A stretch of DNA of 8,729 nt, taken from NCBI GenBank assembly GCA_047615875.1, contig JBLHGU010000216.1, forward strand, positions 1 to 8,729, given 5' to 3'. This DNA is from JBLHGU01 sp047615875 (lineage in GTDB: Bacteria > Pseudomonadota > Gammaproteobacteria > Arenicellales > CAJQKF01). Of the stretch, positions 5,908 to 8,729 are shown one piece after another. Position numbers and translations under genes: made by a program. Each line of letters opens with the position of its first letter. Positions within the stretch are counted from its first letter, which is position 1. Below the pieces are notes generated by a model, which did no database searches, had not been told where the DNA came from, and was given only the letters and a program-made list of their open reading frames with translations.

Positions 5908-7064
5908 CAGAACGATTTCGGTAAATCTAATACACTGGTAGCAACAAACGACAGAATCAAATTAGTCGAAATAGGGGCTACCTGATAAAGCCGGGTTTCC
6001 CGAAACTTACGCTCTATGTCATATTCTTCAGCAAAACCATATCCACCATGGGTTTGAATACAGGTATCAGCTGCAGCCCAGGATGCTTCGGAAGCAAGCA
6101 TCTTCGCCATATTAGCTTCTGCGCCTGGACTCTTGCCTTCGTCATATAATTCTGCCGCCTGGCGAACCATTAGTGCCGCCGCCTCAGTTTGAATATAAGC
6201 TCGCGCGATCGGAAACTGAACGCCCTGGTTTTGACCAATCGCTCGGCCAAATACTTCACGTTCTCGTGCATAGTTCGACGATTTTTCTGTAAACCAGCGA
6301 GCATCACCGATACATTCAGCGGCAATCAAAATCCGCTCGGCATTCATGCCATCGATAATACATTTAAAGCCTTTACCCTCTTCACCTATCAGGTTTCCAA
6401 CAGGCACTCGCAAATCATCAAAAAACAGCTCTGTGGTTGCATGGTTCATCATGGTTTTAATGGGTCGTATAGTCAGACCGTTGCCTACCGCTTCACGCAG
6501 ATCAACCAGTAGAACCGACATACCATCCGTCCGTTTAACACAGTCGTCTCGAGGGGTAGTTCTTACCAACAACACCATTAAGTCGGAATGTTCGGTACGT
6601 GAAATAAACACTTTCTGGCCATTGACTACATAATCATCACCATCTCGTACAGCGGTTGTACGAATACGTGTCGTATCAGTGCCACTGCCCGGCTCTGTTA
6701 CACCAAAGGCCTGCAGGCGTAACTTGCCCTCTGCAATCTGGGGCAGATACTTCTCTTTTTGGGCCTCAGAGCCATGCCTCAACAGCGTGCCCATCGTATA
6801 CATCTGTGCATGACAGGCACCTCCATTGCCACCACTGCGTTGAATCTCTTCCAAAATTGCACAGGCTGCACTCAACGGCAAACCGCTACCGCCATACTCT
6901 TCAGGGATTAACACAGAAAGATAACCATCATCGTTCAATGCCTGTACAAACTCCGAAGGATAAGATTTGTCTGCATCTAACTTGCGCCAGTATTCACTGG
7001 GGTAACGCCTACATAGCTTAGCAACAGCATCGCGCACTTCAGGGTGATCTAATTCAAAAGCCAA
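5907..7064 (-). CDS. acyl-CoA dehydrogenase family flavoprotein
   Basis: The 385-residue protein covers the whole acyl-CoA dehydrogenase fold: an N-terminal helical domain (1-115), a beta domain with QAFGVTEPGSGTDTTRIRT (118-136) for FAD/substrate contacts, and a C-terminal helical domain with FGRAIGQNQGVQFPIA (272-287) and QTHGGYGFAEEY (337-348). It would oxidise a CoA ester to the 2,3-enoyl-CoA and pass electrons to ETF. The catalytic glutamate found in most short- and medium-chain enzymes (Tyr-Glu-Gly near the end) is absent: the site reads LYQVAPISTN, with Q361. E243 in NAERILIA sits where isovaleryl-CoA and long-chain dehydrogenases carry theirs, so it is the likely base. The frame begins just after a TGA, with TTG at 7064 as start and AGGAG nine bases upstream. 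It is the first gene of the operon. Substrate unknown, probably branched or dicarboxylic by context. Confidence 0.92.
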   Translation of the reverse strand: MAFELDHPEVRDAVAKLCRRYPSEYWRKLDADKSYPSEFVQALNDDGYLSVLIPEEYGGSGLPLSAACAILEEIQRSGGNGGACHAQMYTMGTLLRHGSEAQKEKYLPQIAEGKLRLQAFGVTEPGSGTDTTRIRTTAVRDGDDYVVNGQKVFISRTEHSDLMVLLVRTTPRDDCVKRTDGMSVLLVDLREAVGNGLTIRPIKTMMNHATTELFFDDLRVPVGNLIGEEGKGFKCIIDGMNAERILIAAECIGDARWFTEKSSNYAREREVFGRAIGQNQGVQFPIARAYIQTEAAALMVRQAAELYDEGKSPGAEANMAKMLASEASWAAADTCIQTHGGYGFAEEYDIERKFRETRLYQVAPISTNLILSFVATSVLDLPKSF

Positions 7065-7078
7065 AACTCATTTCTCCT
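7054..7078 (-). promoter_or_regulatory. unusual start region of the acyl-CoA dehydrogenase gene
   Basis: AGGAG (7078-7074) is followed after two bases by an ATG (7071-7069) that opens a five-codon frame (Met-Ser-Phe-Gly-Phe-stop, TGA at 7056-7054). The dehydrogenase frame uses the TTG at 7064-7062, nine bases from AGGAG and inside that mini-frame. The segment holds a seven-base near-duplication, TTTTGGC then TTTTGAA (7066-7053). Without one copy the ATG would read Met-Ser-Phe-Glu-Leu-Asp in the dehydrogenase frame. Confidence 0.5.
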
Positions 7079-7221
7079 ACTTCTGTTCAGCCTTTACAGA
7101 GACTGTATCTGGATCGATATCTTTGCTGCATCAAAAGCCAATCAGGTTATCAACTGGCAACAACATTTAATTCGAGTCATCCAAAATGGTAAAGGCAATA
7201 AATAGCCTGGCTCACGTAACA

Positions 7222-7269
7222 ATTATGTCATGCCAATCATCGCTGACACAATTATTCGTGCAACTGACA
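7222..7269 (-). promoter_or_regulatory. candidate promoter and operator of the catabolic operon
   Basis: On the minus strand CATAAT (7227-7222) lies 18 bases after TTGTGT (7251-7246), a weak -35/-10 pair about 160 bases upstream of the dehydrogenase start. Three copies of one pentamer surround it: TGTCA at 7226-7230 and TGACA at 7244-7248 and 7265-7269. The first and second face each other and touch the -10 and -35; the second and third are direct repeats 21 bases apart, two helix turns. ACAATTAT also occurs twice (7219-7226 and 7248-7255). This is the pattern of a regulator site, but the regulator is not in the window. Confidence 0.35.
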
Positions 7270-7275
7270 AGTTGC
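7260..7275. repeat. short perfect inverted repeat downstream of the ABC ATPase gene
   Basis: GCAACT and AGTTGC form a six-pair stem around the loop GACA, 48 bases past the ATPase stop in the direction of transcription. No T-run follows on the minus strand, so it is not a standard rho-independent terminator. It could be part of the upstream regulatory array or a weak transcript end. Confidence 0.3.
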
Positions 7276-7322
7276 TGCGCTAACTATTAGTGACTCGCGT
7301 CAAACCTATTTCCAAAGTTTAA

Positions 7323-8729
7323 CTAGTTATTAGCAGCAATCATTGTTCCTTTGGCCAATCGCTCAGAGATAATTCGATCCATCCAATCTGGATCCATTTC
7401 TGGCACTGACGACAGTAATAATTCAGTGTAATCATGATACGGGGGGCTAAATATATCATCTTTAGGACCTTGCTCTACAATCTCACCCCTCAACATAACT
7501 ATCACTTCGTCCGCTACTGCACGCACGGTAGCAAGATCGTGTGTAATGAACATATAAGCAAGATTAAGCTCTCGTTGAAGCCTGTCGAGTAGCCGCAAAA
7601 TACCCTCTGCCACCAGTTGATCCAGCGCCGATGTAACTTCGTCACAAATAATAAAAGACGGCTCTGCGGCCAATGCCCTGGCAATGCATATACGTTGTTT
7701 TTGGCCACCCGATAATTCCGCTGGAAAACGATCTAAAAATTGATCAGGCGCCATCTCGATCATTTCCATTAAATCCCGCAGGCGTTGTTCTTTCGCAGCA
7801 CCTTGCATGCCAAGATAAAACGTCAATGGCCTGCCAAGAATATCGCGAATACGATGTTGAGGATTGATTGCAGTGTCGGCCATCTGGTAAATCATTTGTG
7901 TCTGGCGTAACTGATCTTTACTGCGTTTACGATAATCAGCGGGCAACTGCACACCGTCGATAATCACTCGGCCTGCCTTCGGCTGCAATAACCCAGTAAT
8001 TACTCTCGCTGTGGTACTTTTACCACTGCCTGACTCGCCGACCACGGCAACGGTATGGCCTCGATGAATTTCAAAATTTATATTTTTGAGTACTAGCTCA
8101 AGCCCACCCGAATACGATGCTGTGACGTTTTCGACTTTAAGTAAAGGCGTTTTTCCCACTACAGGGGCGATATCTTTTTTGCGAAATGAACGCACAGCCC
8201 ACAACGATTTAGTATAGGCTTCTTTGGGGTCAGACAGCATACGTCGCGTATCCGCATCTTCGACTGTTTCGCCATATCGAAGTACTTTGATCTTGTCAGC
8301 CATTTGCGCAACGACCGCGAGATCGTGGGTAATGTAAATCGCCGCACTATTAAATTGCGCGACAATATCTCGAATCGTACTAAGCACTTCTATTTGGGTG
8401 GTCACGTCTAACGCTGTGGTTGGCTCGTCGAAAATAATTAAATCGGGCCGGCACGACAACGCCATCGCAGTCATAGCACGTTGGAGCTGCCCTCCGGAAA
8501 CTTGATGTGGATAGCGAAACCCGATTAGATCCGGGTCTGGCATTCGAAGTTTTCTATAAAGCTCCTTCGCGTCGGCATACGCCTGTTCTCTCGTGCCGTG
8601 CCCATGAACCACCACTGTTTCTGAAAACTGATCGATCAATTTGTAGGCGGGGTTAAACGATGCGGCGGCACTTTGCGCGACATAAGCGATGCGCGCACCT
8701 CGTAACTTGCGCTTTTCTTGCTCCGATGC
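7323..8729 (-). CDS. dual-domain ABC transporter ATP-binding protein (peptide/opine/nickel type, DppD-DppF fusion), N-terminus outside window
   Basis: The frame is open to the right edge, so the first part, including the first Walker A, is missing; 468 residues are visible. Numbering from the edge, the remnant of domain 1 has a Q-loop (AYVAQSAAASFNP, about 15-27), signature VSGGQLQR (77-84), Walker B LIIFDEP (97-103) and switch histidine H135. Domain 2 has Walker A GESGSGKST (231-239), Q-loop Q282, signature LSGGQKQR (339-346), Walker B FIICDE (359-364) and H397. Two nucleotide-binding domains in one chain with the oligopeptide-type C-terminal tail (SPPYHDYTELLLSSVP) fit the YejF/GsiA style of importer ATPase in the cytoplasm. 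Permease and binding-protein genes are probably upstream, outside the window. An in-frame TTG at 8639 is inside the protein and is not the start. The 258-base gap to the dehydrogenase gene suggests separate transcription, although a functional link as substrate importer is possible. Confidence 0.93.
   Translation of the reverse strand, partial: ASEQEKRKLRGARIAYVAQSAAASFNPAYKLIDQFSETVVVHGHGTREQAYADAKELYRKLRMPDPDLIGFRYPHQVSGGQLQRAMTAMALSCRPDLIIFDEPTTALDVTTQIEVLSTIRDIVAQFNSAAIYITHDLAVVAQMADKIKVLRYGETVEDADTRRMLSDPKEAYTKSLWAVRSFRKKDIAPVVGKTPLLKVENVTASYSGGLELVLKNINFEIHRGHTVAVVGESGSGKSTTARVITGLLQPKAGRVIIDGVQLPADYRKRSKDQLRQTQMIYQMADTAINPQHRIRDILGRPLTFYLGMQGAAKEQRLRDLMEMIEMAPDQFLDRFPAELSGGQKQRICIARALAAEPSFIICDEVTSALDQLVAEGILRLLDRLQRELNLAYMFITHDLATVRAVADEVIVMLRGEIVEQGPKDDIFSPPYHDYTELLLSSVPEMDPDWMDRIISERLAKGTMIAANN

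Noticed and set aside
6189..7021. Several plus-strand open frames of about 95 to 121 codons opposite the acyl-CoA dehydrogenase gene
   Set aside because: They are antisense shadows of a clear conserved gene, with low-complexity or unrecognisable translations and no start signals.
8637..8639. TTG at 8639 as the start of the ABC ATPase
   Set aside because: The frame stays open to the window edge and the upstream 30 codons encode conserved Q-loop sequence of the first ATPase domain, so the gene starts outside the window.
1..8729. CRISPR array, tRNA or rRNA genes, attachment sites, toxin-antitoxin pair
   Set aside because: I saw no regularly spaced repeats, no cloverleaf-like segments with conserved tRNA boxes, and no paired small genes of known families on either strand.

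Overview
The window reads as a bacterial chromosome segment of moderate GC. Protein families, codon use and AGGAGG-type ribosome binding sites point to a gammaproteobacterium, perhaps a marine or free-living one; this is an inference, because there is no rRNA or other marker. Every gene I can support lies on the minus strand, so transcription runs from high to low coordinates.

Right end (8729 to 7323): the last two thirds of a double-domain peptide/opine-type ABC transporter ATPase, whose start lies outside the window. It is followed by a 258-base gap (7065-7322) with a cluster of short symmetrical boxes (TGTCA/TGACA), a weak candidate promoter and a small perfect inverted repeat.

Middle (7064 to 2248): a compact catabolic operon. 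In order it encodes an acyl-CoA dehydrogenase, a CaiB/BaiF family CoA-transferase, an MmgE/PrpD family protein and an HTD2/MaoC-type hydratase (mesaconyl- or itaconyl-CoA hydratase-like). The first three junctions are 1- to 13-base overlaps. After a 59-base gap comes a 4-oxalocrotonate tautomerase family protein, which may have its own promoter. As I recall it, the Pseudomonas aeruginosa itaconate cluster holds the same set of dehydrogenase, CoA-transferase, MmgE/PrpD and hydratase. The simplest reading is activation of a C5-type unsaturated or branched dicarboxylic acid to a CoA ester, then hydration towards a citramalyl-CoA-like intermediate. The C-C lyase expected to finish that route is not in the window.

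Left part (2247 to 1): a gene-poor stretch with one REP-like palindrome; a pentameric ligand-gated ion channel of the bacterial GLIC/ELIC type (signal peptide, FPFD motif, four membrane helices); a 146-base gap with an imperfect hairpin; and a transposase gene of the Y1/REP-associated (RAYT-like) HUH family. The transposase gene has an in-frame TGA at codon 43 and appears to lack the usual nucleophilic tyrosine. The channel next to transposase debris suggests, but does not prove, that this end is an accessory region.

The most noteworthy items are the bacterial neurotransmitter-receptor homologue and the itaconate-like operon with an added tautomerase. Several genes start with TTG or GTG rather than ATG.
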